DNA of 64,000 nt from Myroides sp. N17-2 (GTDB taxonomy: Bacteria; Bacteroidota; Bacteroidia; Flavobacteriales; Flavobacteriaceae), in the NCBI RefSeq assembly GCF_002286775.1, contig NZ_NSGJ01000019.1:1-64000 (forward strand), written 5' to 3'. The notes beneath the pieces were generated by a model, which was given only the letters and a program-made list of their open reading frames with translations, ran no database searches and was not told where the DNA came from. Each line of letters starts with the position of its first letter. Within the stretch, counting starts at the first letter, position 1. Of the stretch, positions 55,373-64,000 are shown piece after piece. The position numbers and the translations under genes were made by a program.

Positions 55373-56107
55373 GTTTCAGATATTTAATTGCGATGGTATA
55401 AAGTATAATGCATTGATAATTAAAGCTGTATATGTTATAGCTGTGTAATTGTGTTATTTATTTTTTTTATCAATATATGTTTGGTATAGTTTATGATATT
55501 AAGGTAAAAAGCTTTTATAGTTTAATTTTTTAGTATTTATAAAGAGTTTGAATACGTTGCGTTTTGTGGATTATTTATTTATATAACGTGATTGTATGTG
55601 ACTTTTTACATGTCTTGTTGTCTTATTTACATGTTTTCTATAAATAGAATACAGTAAGTAGATACAACAGCGAAACTACTTAATTTAGAATAAAAATGAT
55701 ATATATCATTTATAGGGCATAGAGATTAGAATTGACTATTATTCGTGATTTGCGACAATAATATTGATAATCAATACAAAATAAGGGTAATTTTGTTTGT
55801 TATTTTCTCTGTACTATATCTATTGATGAATAAAGTTTAATGATAAGGAGGTTAATGTTTGGTTTTTGTTAATCATTTTAAGTTTATCAGTATGATTTTC
55901 ATAAATCTGATGTTACCTTGTTAAATAATGTATTTAAATAAGAAATAAGTAATAAATTTGCACTGCTTTAGAGAAAAATAGGAATATGCGAATATTCTTA
56001 TTTATGTCCCCACTGATCTAGGCATTAGCTACATATTAGTATATGTGGTCTATAGTCTTATGTATAGTGGACTGCTTTCTTAAGTAATGTCATAACACCA
56101 CCTATGC
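55373..56107. other. 735-bp AT-rich region upstream of the AraC pair
   Basis: No credible gene on either strand. A -7 box TAAATTTG is at 55953-55960, so the first araC gene would have a leader of about 150 nt. The sequence tgtatgtgacttttt (55593-55607) is also present in both copies of the tandem repeat after the second araC gene. Long upstream DNA of this kind suits regulated transcription. Confidence 0.5.
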
Positions 56108-57061
56108 ATGAAAATATTGAGTAATCCTTATAACGCAAGTAACGATAGAGCTATCTTTGAGAGGGTAGTTATTCTTGCTATTATTCTTATTGCGTTACAG
56201 TTTATATCTGAATTTTTTACAACAGTTATTACAACAGGTTATTTCATTCTTCCTATAATTTACGTTCTTGTTAAATATGACCGCACGAAGGTTAATGTTT
56301 TAAAGAAAAGTATACTTCATTTGGTAGTCACATTAGGTATTTCACTTTTTGCTTTTAGTAAGCATGAGATTTTATACGAAAGTTTAAACCTTGTTTATCT
56401 TGTGAGTTATGTATTGGCTATTTATAGAAATTTAAAAAATCCTATAGCTAATACTGTAGGGTTTGAGATTTATAATTTCATTGGTTTATACTGTTTTTAT
56501 ATTATTGCCGGGAGTGGAGCTTGTTTTTTCTATTTAGTACTCGATTTACTTGGTGATAATTATGAAGTATCTAGTAAGTTCTTATTAGGAGGGTTTGATT
56601 TTTTTGCAATCGTATTTTCTTCATTGACTTTAATTATAAGTCGTAAAAACGGAAGACAAGCTAAAGCGATAGAACAAAATAAAAGAGAGAGTAAAGGTGT
56701 AAGTGGAGTAGTAGAGTCTTTGTCTATTTCTACTGAACAATGTGAGACTATTATTAAATACTTTGAAAAGTCAGAAGCTTATTTAGAAACTAGTTTTTCT
56801 TTAGAACAACTGGCAAATGATTTAAATCTAAGTAAGCAACAAGTTTCTGAGGTTATTAATCAAGATATGAATAGCAGTTTCTATCAGTTGCTTGCTATGT
56901 ATAGAATCGATCATGCAAAAGTATTAATAGAGGAAAATAAGAACCTAACCATTGAGGCAATAGTCGATGAATGTGGATTTAGTAGTAAATCTACGTTTAA
57001 TAAATATTTTAAATATTACGTTGGGCAAACGCCATCTGTATATAGAAGTGAATTAGTGTAA
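56108..57061 (+). CDS. membrane-anchored AraC-family regulator (first of pair)
   Basis: 317 residues. About five hydrophobic helices occupy residues 18-185. The C-terminal 100 residues are an AraC-type double HTH: YLETSFSLEQLANDLNLSKQQVSEVINQDMNSSFYQLLAMYRIDHAKVLI then LTIEAIVDECGFSSKSTFNKYFKYYVGQTPSVYRSEL. This domain is intact. The membrane half would sense an envelope signal, in the style of membrane AraC proteins of Bacteroidota. It is followed after 9 bp by a second gene of the same layout. Target genes are unknown. Confidence 0.85.
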   Translation: MKILSNPYNASNDRAIFERVVILAIILIALQFISEFFTTVITTGYFILPIIYVLVKYDRTKVNVLKKSILHLVVTLGISLFAFSKHEILYESLNLVYLVSYVLAIYRNLKNPIANTVGFEIYNFIGLYCFYIIAGSGACFFYLVLDLLGDNYEVSSKFLLGGFDFFAIVFSSLTLIISRKNGRQAKAIEQNKRESKGVSGVVESLSISTEQCETIIKYFEKSEAYLETSFSLEQLANDLNLSKQQVSEVINQDMNSSFYQLLAMYRIDHAKVLIEENKNLTIEAIVDECGFSSKSTFNKYFKYYVGQTPSVYRSELV

Positions 57062-57070
57062 AAGAACAGT

Positions 57071-58210
57071 ATGGAGAATTATTTATATATACTTATTCTA
57101 TCTGCAGCTATTACATTAACTAGTATTTCATATTTCATCAATAGCCGATTAGTTAGCAAACGTAAATCACAAAAGATATTAGACATCTTTTTGCTATTTT
57201 TTATAGTGCATTGTATTTGTGCTGTAATAGTAAGGTTTTGTTTTGAAGATGATGTGTTTATTTATTTAGGAATGCCTTTTGGGTTATTATACGCTCCTTT
57301 TTTTTACTGTAGTTTCAGAGCATTACAGATAGAGTTAAAAGAAGGATACGATAAAGAAACAGACACTACTAATGTTTTTAAAATGTGTTATTTACATTTT
57401 ATACCAGGAGTTGTTTTTTTTATAGGATATTTTATCTCTTTATTTTACTATGAAATATTAGATGTGGAATTCTTGATTACCTATTATCTAGTTACGTATG
57501 TAGCTTTAGGAGTGCAGTTAATTCTTTATTCTGTTTTCGGATATTTAGCTATCAGTAATCTTAATGTAGCTAAACATATTAGATTATTGGTATTGCGTGT
57601 GATATGGATAATGATTTTTGTAGGAATTGTTTCAATAGGTTTAATTATCTATAATGCTATTCCTAATAATGATGGTAATGTTCTTTATTTAGGTGTATTA
57701 TGTCTAGCGATGACATTATTCTTTTATTATTTAGATAGATTGAAGTATGATGAGGTTTTAATAAGTCAGGCTGGAGTGATTAAGCAAGAAGTAGTAGTCG
57801 CTACAGAAATTGAGACTGTGAAGTATGAGAAATCAAAGATAGCGACTGAGTTTACAAGCGAGTATAAAGCTAAAGTGGAGAAGGTTATATTACAAGATCA
57901 ATTGTATTTAAAGCCAACTTGCTCATTAGAGAATGTAGAGAAATTGACTAAAATCCAAAAGCATCACCTTTCTCAATTCTTTTCATCAGAATATGGTAAG
58001 CATTTTAATGCTTATATCAATGAATTGAGAGTTGAGTTTGCAAAGAAGATATTAATTGAGCGAAATTATAATGTTTCAATTAGTGAATTGGGAGAAGAGT
58101 GTGGTTTTAATTCGAGGACTTCTTTTTTTAGAGCATTTAAAAAATATGTAGGAGTTTCTCCTTCAGAATATATAGAGAATCAACAAGGTCAGAACGACAA
58201 ACAACAATAA
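57071..58210 (+). CDS. membrane-anchored AraC-family regulator (second of pair)
   Basis: 379 residues. Seven hydrophobic helices span residues 5-220. The C-terminal AraC HTH reads YLKPTCSLENVEKLTKIQKHHLSQFFSSEYGKHFNAYINELRVEFAKKIL and VSISELGEECGFNSRTSFFRAFKKYVGVSPSEY. It is a diverged paralogue of the upstream gene with the same two-part layout. The final codons (GQNDKQQ and stop) lie inside a 100-bp sequence that is duplicated in tandem downstream. Confidence 0.85.
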   Translation: MENYLYILILSAAITLTSISYFINSRLVSKRKSQKILDIFLLFFIVHCICAVIVRFCFEDDVFIYLGMPFGLLYAPFFYCSFRALQIELKEGYDKETDTTNVFKMCYLHFIPGVVFFIGYFISLFYYEILDVEFLITYYLVTYVALGVQLILYSVFGYLAISNLNVAKHIRLLVLRVIWIMIFVGIVSIGLIIYNAIPNNDGNVLYLGVLCLAMTLFFYYLDRLKYDEVLISQAGVIKQEVVVATEIETVKYEKSKIATEFTSEYKAKVEKVILQDQLYLKPTCSLENVEKLTKIQKHHLSQFFSSEYGKHFNAYINELRVEFAKKILIERNYNVSISELGEECGFNSRTSFFRAFKKYVGVSPSEYIENQQGQNDKQQ

Positions 58211-58415
58211 TTACCCTGATTTTACATAGCCAATGTAGAATCCAACTTATCAAAAGTCACAACATCTCGCCCATGTATGTGACTTTTTGTTTTTTATAGA
58301 ATCTCTTAAAAATAATCAGAACGACAAACAACAATAATTACCCTGATTTTACATAGCCAGTGTAGAATCCAACTAATCAAAAGTCACAACATCTCGCCCA
58401 TGTATGTGACTTTTT
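58189..58415 (+). repeat. tandem duplication of the araC 3' end and its terminator
   Basis: 58189-58288 and 58316-58415 are about 100-bp direct repeats, 127 bp apart, differing at two positions that I can see (aatg/agtg and cttatc/ctaatc). Each copy contains the last codons of the gene and a terminator in which aaaagtcaca pairs with tgtgactttt and a T-run follows. The transcript therefore meets two terminators in series. Confidence 0.9.
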
Positions 58416-59145
58416 TTGTTTCTATATCCCATTTATTTTTAAGGTATGACATAAAAGGATAATTATAATATCTAACAATAATTACATTTCTAAAGGATAT
58501 AATGTATTGCTTATTTATCTTCTTTTTTGTGGTGAATAGTTTTATTTCTTGTGTTTTTGAAGAAGAAAGGATATGTGGATTTACCGTTTTTGTTTGTATT
58601 GTAGACTAAGTTTGGTGCAGTTTATAATGTAGGTTTTTTTATGTTTCAAATTAGAAGTTAAAGGTATTTATGGAATAAAAAAGGATTATTTGTTACTATT
58701 TATATTTTTTAAATCTAGGTGTAATAATATGAAACGTATTTACTGTTTATTTGAATCAACCGTTCGTTTCTTTTGTTGTATGTGTTTGTTATATAGTTGT
58801 TTGTGTTTTATTGGCTAATTGTTTCATTTTATTGGAAAGTATGACTTACTAATAATTTGAAACATTTTATCCCTTATTTTGATGGAGTTTTGCTTCAAAT
58901 ATATACGCTACACGTGTACCATAATATCGGGAGGTGTGCGTTGAGGAAAATGAAGTTTATAAATCAGGTGTTGAATGAGAGAGGACTTAATCGAAGGTAG
59001 CAATGTTACTTTGTTTATTAAGCGCCTTCAGAGTTTAACACTACATAAAAAAGCTTGTTTGGTTTAGGTTGGATATTGATATAAAATTATTTCAGCAACA
59101 CTTTCTAAACAGCAATTATCAATTTAAGATATAATTATTATCGTT
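58416..59145. other. 730-bp T-rich upstream region of the surface protein gene
   Basis: No convincing gene; a 35-codon frame at 58502 is judged spurious. There is no clear TAnnTTTG box close to the start, so the promoter is not identified. The long non-coding stretch before a giant surface protein gene suggests elaborate control. Confidence 0.45.
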
Positions 59146-62100
59146 ATGAAAAAAAGACTACTATCAGTTGCTTTCTTAATGGGAGCTATGGCAGCTAATG
59201 CACAAGTAGGTATTGGTACCGCTACTCCAAACAAATCGGCAGAGCTATTAATTGAAGCAAAAAATAGAGGTTTATTAATACCTAACGTAGCTTTAACTAA
59301 TACTACAGATAAAGTTACGATTACTAATGGTAACGTAGAAAGTTTATTAGTTTATGCAACTACACCACAGGGAGATATTACTCCGGGTTATTACTACTGG
59401 GATGGGGCAAAATGGGCACGTTTAACTGCTGATAAAGATATTCCTCAGTTAGTAAGCAATAATATTTTAAACTCATTAAAGTTAGATGGAAATAAATTAA
59501 CAAGTACTGTTAATGGTAAAGTTTCTGCTGTAGAGTTAACTGAGAATAGTGTAGTTTCTTCTAAAGGTATTACTGGTACAGGAATCGTTGTTGAGGGTGG
59601 TGCTAACGCTACTTTAAAGGATGTGAAATTATCTATTGCTGATGGAGCGATTACTCCAGAGAAAATGGCAGCAGGTAAACCAGGTACTGTATTAGTAACT
59701 GATAAAGATGGTAGTGTTAAATGGGTAAAAGAGGATGCTGCTATTATCAAGGATATGGTAAAAGCAAATGAGACAATTACTACATTAAAAGATAATGGTA
59801 ATGGTACGTTTACTTACTATAATGAAAGTGATTATGGAAAAGATGGTCAGTTAAAACCTGGGGCTACAGGAACTCCATTTGATGCAAATACATTAAATGT
59901 TACTTCTGCTGATGGTGTTTACACTTTTACTGATAAGTCAGGAAAAGAATTAGCGAAGATAGATACGAATGCTAAAGCTTCAGGATATGATAATGGTACT
60001 TTTGGATTAACATCTAAAGATGTACAAGGAGCCATCGATGAATTAGTTGGTAAGATCAATAAAGTAGCAGGTACTAAAGGAACATTGAGTTCTACTGATA
60101 TCGTTGTTACTGATGGTAAAGATGCTATCTTAAAAGATGTGACTTTAGCTATTGCAGCTGGTGCAGTTACTGAAGATAAGATTGGTCAAGGTGCAGTTAC
60201 AGAAGATAAAATCAAAGCAGGTAAAGATGGTCAAGTCTTAGTAACTGTTAAGGATCTTACTACAGGTGAGACTTCAACTAAATGGATTGATAAGAAAGAT
60301 GCTACATCTAATAAATTAGAAGCTAAAGGAGATAAATTAGTTTCTACAGTGAATGGTCAACCAGCTGAATTAAAATTAGAAGGTGATGTAATACTTAAAG
60401 ATGGTAAAACAGAAGTTTCTAAGTTACAAGGAAATGATTTAGCAACTGCTAATGTAGCTGAAGGAGAAGTATTATCATTCGAAGGAGGTAAATGGATTAA
60501 TAAAGTGCCTACTGTTAATACTGATAATGTAACGAATGGTAAAGCATTAACTTCTACAGATAAAACGATTGAGATAAAAGGAAGTAATGCTACAGCTTTA
60601 TTAAAAGATGTTCAAATAGATGTAGCTAACGGAGCTATCACAGCTGATAAATTAGCTAAAGATGCTGTTACATCTGATAAAATTAAAGATGGTGCAGTAT
60701 CAACTGGTAAAATAGAGGCAGGTAAAGACGGTCAAGTATTAGTAACTGTTACTGAGAATGGTAAAGAAGTTACTAAATGGATGCCTGCTAATGATTTAGG
60801 AAATACAGTTACTGCAGGTAACGGATTAACTAAAACAGGAAATGAAATAAAATTAGGTGGTAAATTAACAGAGAAAACTACTTTAACAACAACTCCAGGA
60901 AAAGAGCTTGCAATTAAAGGTTTAGAAGATGTTAAGACTAACCCATCTACTAATAATATCGTATTAACTGATCCTATAACTGGAGAGTTAAAACAAACTT
61001 CTGCTAAAAACTTATTAGAAGACACGATCGCTAAAGGTGGTTCTACTGACGAGTTAAAAGCAAAAACATTAAAAGGTGAAGGAATTACTGTAACCGCAGG
61101 TACTACAGTAGGTACTTCATTAGAAGTAGTAAATGCTTTATTAAAAGATGTAATCTTAGGTATAGCTGATGGTGCTATTACAACAGATAAGATTGCAGAT
61201 GGAGCAGTTACTCCAGGGAAATTGTTACCAGGTAGAGAAGGTCAAGTATTAGTAACTGAAGGAGGTACTACTAAATGGGTAGATAAGGATGCAATTGTTA
61301 CAACAAATGTATTTACTTCTATTGGTAATGATATGACATCTAATGTTAATGGTGAGAGTACAACAGTTGATATTATTAACTCTGTATCAAATGCTTTAGA
61401 TAAAGATAATAAATTAGTTACAACAGTTAACGGTAAAGCAGGAGAAGGAATTGATTTAACTCCAGCTATTCAAGCAGGACAAAAAACAACTACTGTAACT
61501 AAAGGATCTGATAAAGTAACTGTTGTAGAAACAATTACTGATAAAAATACTGAATATAAAGTTGATGTAGTAGAAGCTAATATCAAATTAGAAAACTTAG
61601 GTGGTCAATTACCAGCTGATAAATTAAAACCAGGTACTGAAGGTCAAGTATTAGTAACAGTTACTGAGAAAGATGCTAACGGAAATGACGTTATCGGTGC
61701 TGATGGAAAACCAGTATCTGAAACTAAATGGGTTGATAAGATAGACGCTACTACTAATGACTTAAAGTTAGAGAATGGTAAATTAGTTTCTACAGTTAAT
61801 GGTCAACCTGCTACTTTAGACTTGACTAATCAAGTAACTAAAGAGATGTTAAAACCAGGTTCTGTAACTAAAGAAAAAATTGCAGCTGATGTTGCTGGTA
61901 ATGGTTTAGGGAAAAATGCTGATGGTTCTTTAGAAGTAAATGCTGGTAATGGTATTACAATAGTAGATGATAAAGTTACTGTTAATGCAGGTACAGGTTT
62001 ATCATTTGGAACAGATGGAAAATTGAATGTTGATTTCCCAACTGCAACTGCTAATAAGGCAGGTGTTGTTAAACCAGGTAAAGGTTTAGAGGTTGCTACT

Positions 62101-63591
62101 GATGGTACATTAACAGTTAACTATGAGACTGCTAAAACTGAATTAGCGCAAGGGAAAGTTAGTTCTACTACAATCCTTGTAAATAATGGTGTAGAAAGTC
62201 TAAACTCTACATTTAATAATGTTGCTTTAGAAATTAAAGGAGGAGATAAAGACGGTCAAGTATTAACATCTGACAAAGATGGTAAGGTAACTTGGACTAC
62301 ACCTGAGAAAGTAGTTCTAGATGGTGATGTAACTGGTGAACCAAGAAAAACTACAGTTAGTGCTATTCAAGGTACTCCAGTTAAAGCAGATGGTACTAAA
62401 ACTGATGGTCAAGCTTTAGTGTTTGATGGAAGTAAATGGGTTCCAGGTACTCCTAATGTAACAGTAGATAAAATTACTGATGCTAAAGACCTTACTACAG
62501 ACGGAATCATCGTAGTTGAAGGAGCAACTCCTACAGAAGCTAAAGGTTCTTTATTAGCTGCTGCTAAACTTTCTATTAAAGAAGGTGGAATTACAGCTAA
62601 AGAATTAGCTAACAATGCTGTTACTCCTGAAAAAGTACAAGGTGGTAAAGATGGAGAAGTTCTTACAACAACAGGTACTGGTGATACTGCTAAAGTAGAA
62701 TGGAAAAAACCAGTGGTTGATGCAAGTGCAGTAACAAATGGTCAAGCATTAACGACAGACGGAATTATCTTAGTAAATACAGTAGCTAAATTAGAGAAAT
62801 CAGTTTTATTAGATGCTAAGTTATCTATTGCTAATAATGCAATTACAGCGGATAAATTAAAAGCTGGAGATACAAACCAAATATTGACAACTGTAGATAA
62901 TGCAGGTACAAAAACAGTTGAGTGGAAAACTCCTGTAGTTGATATTACGAAGAAAGGAGACCTAACATCTAAAACTAATTTATTAACTGTAGATAAAGGA
63001 GCTGGAGTAGTACTTCAAAATGTTTCTTTAACAGTGAATCAAGGAAACTTTGAGTTAAACCAAATAGGAGGTTCTTTAAATGTAAATCAAATTACAGCAG
63101 GTAACAACAACCAAGTATTGACAACAGTTGATAATGGTGGTATTAAAACAGTGGTTTGGAAAGATAAAGAAAAACCTACAACTGTAACAGGAAGTAACAC
63201 GGAAACAGGTGATGTAGAGGTAATTCCAGGTACAGGTGATAAAGCAAATGAGTTTACAGTTAATGTAAAATCTGCAATGCCTAAAGTATTCTATATGCCT
63301 CCAGTAGTATTTGATACTTCTAATAAAAATGAAGGAAAAGTACAAACGAGAAATTTACATGATGAATATATGGCTCAGTTTGCTAATGTAAAGGATGAGT
63401 TAAGAAGTGTTGGTGCTCCAGTAAGCATTCCGAATACTGCAACAGCTACAGATTTACATTACTATGTGACATACCACGATAATACGGTTGTAGAAATCGT
63501 GTCTATTAGCAATGATGGAAAATTGAAATATAAAGTAATCGGAGATTCTACTCCAGCTACTTTCATGACAATCGTATTCGTTGTAAAATAA
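59146..63591 (+). CDS. giant repetitive secreted or surface protein
   Basis: 1481 residues with a signal peptide (MKKRLLSVAFLMGAMAANA, mature start QVGIGTATPNKSAELLIE). The central part is made of imperfect modules of the type AITADKLAKDAVTSDKI then GKDGQVLVTV then TKWID, and LVSTVNGQPAELKL, repeated many times with few or no cysteines. The C-terminal 110 residues form a distinct domain (MPKVFYMPPVVFDTSNKNEG to TFMTIVFVVK). Phage-tail-fibre-like modules and a mature N-terminus of this kind are common in flavobacterial surface fibres. No sortase or type IX sorting motif is obvious at the end. A truncated secreted protein gene follows 62 bp downstream. Confidence 0.75.
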   Translation: MKKRLLSVAFLMGAMAANAQVGIGTATPNKSAELLIEAKNRGLLIPNVALTNTTDKVTITNGNVESLLVYATTPQGDITPGYYYWDGAKWARLTADKDIPQLVSNNILNSLKLDGNKLTSTVNGKVSAVELTENSVVSSKGITGTGIVVEGGANATLKDVKLSIADGAITPEKMAAGKPGTVLVTDKDGSVKWVKEDAAIIKDMVKANETITTLKDNGNGTFTYYNESDYGKDGQLKPGATGTPFDANTLNVTSADGVYTFTDKSGKELAKIDTNAKASGYDNGTFGLTSKDVQGAIDELVGKINKVAGTKGTLSSTDIVVTDGKDAILKDVTLAIAAGAVTEDKIGQGAVTEDKIKAGKDGQVLVTVKDLTTGETSTKWIDKKDATSNKLEAKGDKLVSTVNGQPAELKLEGDVILKDGKTEVSKLQGNDLATANVAEGEVLSFEGGKWINKVPTVNTDNVTNGKALTSTDKTIEIKGSNATALLKDVQIDVANGAITADKLAKDAVTSDKIKDGAVSTGKIEAGKDGQVLVTVTENGKEVTKWMPANDLGNTVTAGNGLTKTGNEIKLGGKLTEKTTLTTTPGKELAIKGLEDVKTNPSTNNIVLTDPITGELKQTSAKNLLEDTIAKGGSTDELKAKTLKGEGITVTAGTTVGTSLEVVNALLKDVILGIADGAITTDKIADGAVTPGKLLPGREGQVLVTEGGTTKWVDKDAIVTTNVFTSIGNDMTSNVNGESTTVDIINSVSNALDKDNKLVTTVNGKAGEGIDLTPAIQAGQKTTTVTKGSDKVTVVETITDKNTEYKVDVVEANIKLENLGGQLPADKLKPGTEGQVLVTVTEKDANGNDVIGADGKPVSETKWVDKIDATTNDLKLENGKLVSTVNGQPATLDLTNQVTKEMLKPGSVTKEKIAADVAGNGLGKNADGSLEVNAGNGITIVDDKVTVNAGTGLSFGTDGKLNVDFPTATANKAGVVKPGKGLEVATDGTLTVNYETAKTELAQGKVSSTTILVNNGVESLNSTFNNVALEIKGGDKDGQVLTSDKDGKVTWTTPEKVVLDGDVTGEPRKTTVSAIQGTPVKADGTKTDGQALVFDGSKWVPGTPNVTVDKITDAKDLTTDGIIVVEGATPTEAKGSLLAAAKLSIKEGGITAKELANNAVTPEKVQGGKDGEVLTTTGTGDTAKVEWKKPVVDASAVTNGQALTTDGIILVNTVAKLEKSVLLDAKLSIANNAITADKLKAGDTNQILTTVDNAGTKTVEWKTPVVDITKKGDLTSKTNLLTVDKGAGVVLQNVSLTVNQGNFELNQIGGSLNVNQITAGNNNQVLTTVDNGGIKTVVWKDKEKPTTVTGSNTETGDVEVIPGTGDKANEFTVNVKSAMPKVFYMPPVVFDTSNKNEGKVQTRNLHDEYMAQFANVKDELRSVGAPVSIPNTATATDLHYYVTYHDNTVVEIVSISNDGKLKYKVIGDSTPATFMTIVFVVK

Positions 63592-63600
63592 TATAATTTA

Positions 63601-63634
63601 TACTTCGCATAGTTTTTATAGGCTATGCGAAGTA
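63601..63634. repeat. inverted repeat between the surface protein genes
   Basis: tacttcgcatag (63601-63612) pairs with ctatgcgaagta (63623-63634). There is no T-run after it, so it may be an mRNA processing or partial-termination hairpin that lowers expression of the second gene. Confidence 0.6.
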
Positions 63635-63653
63635 TTAACTAAATCTAAAAGAT

Positions 63654-64000
63654 ATGAAAAATATTATATCACGTTGTTTAGTGCTTTGTCTTGTACTAGT
63701 AAGTCAAATTAGTTTTGCACAGGATAGAGAAGTTAAGGCAGTGCATAAAGAATCTGCTCAAAAAGATATTACAGAGATTAAAAAATATATCACACTTACT
63801 CCTGCTGAAGAAGAAGGAATATATAAAGTGTTAGTAGATAAAAATGAGTATCTAAACGAGTACCCAACAATAAGTACAGATAGAAGGAATTGGGTTGTAG
63901 GTGGTTACACTTATGGGATTGAGCAAGTATTTAAAAAATCTGATAAACAAGGAAAAGATAAGTTTGACTCTTTAATGAAGAATGAAAATCTTTTACAAAA
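63654..64000 (+). CDS. secreted protein, 3' end cut by the window
   Basis: 115 codons are open from the ATG at 63654 to the edge. A signal peptide MKNIISRCLVLCLVLVSQISFA is followed by QDREVKAVHKESAQKDI and charged, helical sequence (YITLTPAEEEGIYKVLVDKNEY). No family recognised from this part. It is 62 bp downstream of the giant surface protein on the same strand and may be its partner. Confidence 0.7.
   Translation, partial: MKNIISRCLVLCLVLVSQISFAQDREVKAVHKESAQKDITEIKKYITLTPAEEEGIYKVLVDKNEYLNEYPTISTDRRNWVVGGYTYGIEQVFKKSDKQGKDKFDSLMKNENLLQ

Noticed and set aside
58189..58415. Two repeats as the start of a CRISPR array
   Set aside because: The units are about 100 bp, contain a coding end and a terminator, and are separated by one 27-bp spacer only.
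58502..58609. 35-codon frame starting MYCLFIFFFVVN
   Set aside because: Very T-rich, Phe/Cys-biased, no ribosome-binding site or terminator, most likely chance.
59146..63591. Many short repeats, possibly a CRISPR-like or tandem DNA repeat array
   Set aside because: The repetition is at the protein level in one open frame, with unequal spacing and diverged DNA. No CRISPR repeat/spacer regularity and no cas genes.

Overview
The window reads as chromosome of a low-GC Bacteroidota bacterium, most likely family Flavobacteriaceae. The evidence is -7 boxes of the TAnnTTTG type instead of sigma70 boxes, few Shine-Dalgarno sequences, CarboxypepD-regulatory/TonB-type outer membrane proteins, lipoproteins with Bacteroidota-style lipoboxes, DUF4199 and DUF4268 proteins, and a flavobacterial-style repeat protein with an AQVGIGT-type mature N-terminus. 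A Myroides-like genus is my guess and is not demonstrated by the sequence.

Region 1 to about 4.8 kb is the right-hand part of an integrated element. It has a tyrosine recombinase, a small HTH protein and a gene II/Rep-like replication protein in one operon, preceded by an XRE regulator, a membrane protein and a lipoprotein as probable cargo. It ends at a fragment resembling a tRNA 3' end followed by a tRNA-style terminator, which is a probable att site. The left half of the element lies outside the window.

From 4.9 to 12.4 kb come two alpha/beta hydrolases, a lytic transglycosylase, a GNAT protein, mtaB (tRNA methylthiotransferase) and a peptide-binding lipoprotein, with palindromic or REP-like intergenic DNA between them. 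At 12.6-13.2 kb lies the first copy of a 340-bp dispersed repeat; the second is at 42.3-42.7 kb. At 13.3-16.7 kb is an island of orphan immunity genes (SUFU, Imm11, a frameshifted SMI1/KNR4, a vestigial SMI1/KNR4 tail, unknown proteins and a broken membrane paralogue) with no toxin beside it. At 16.9-20.6 kb are a LytTR response regulator and its propeller histidine kinase, the latter broken by a frameshift.

From 20.6 to 52.8 kb the content is mostly housekeeping: metallophosphoesterase, ABC-F ATPase, trpB behind a leader peptide with three consecutive Trp codons and an attenuator, fumC, an outer membrane barrel receptor, arsC-like reductase, CPBP protease, menE, periplasmic glutaminase, ndk, pncB, an ABC exporter, a phosphosugar mutase and glycosyltransferase operon, an S37/S28-type peptidase, rpmE2 with a long structured leader, a GlmU-like protein, an Omp85-like protein, a Nudix hydrolase and an acyltransferase.

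From 52.9 kb to the right edge are a large TPR-like protein, two tandem membrane-anchored AraC regulators, a tandemly duplicated 3' end/terminator, and a 1481-residue repetitive secreted or surface protein followed by a truncated secreted protein. The AraC pair is the obvious candidate regulator for this surface locus, but only by position.
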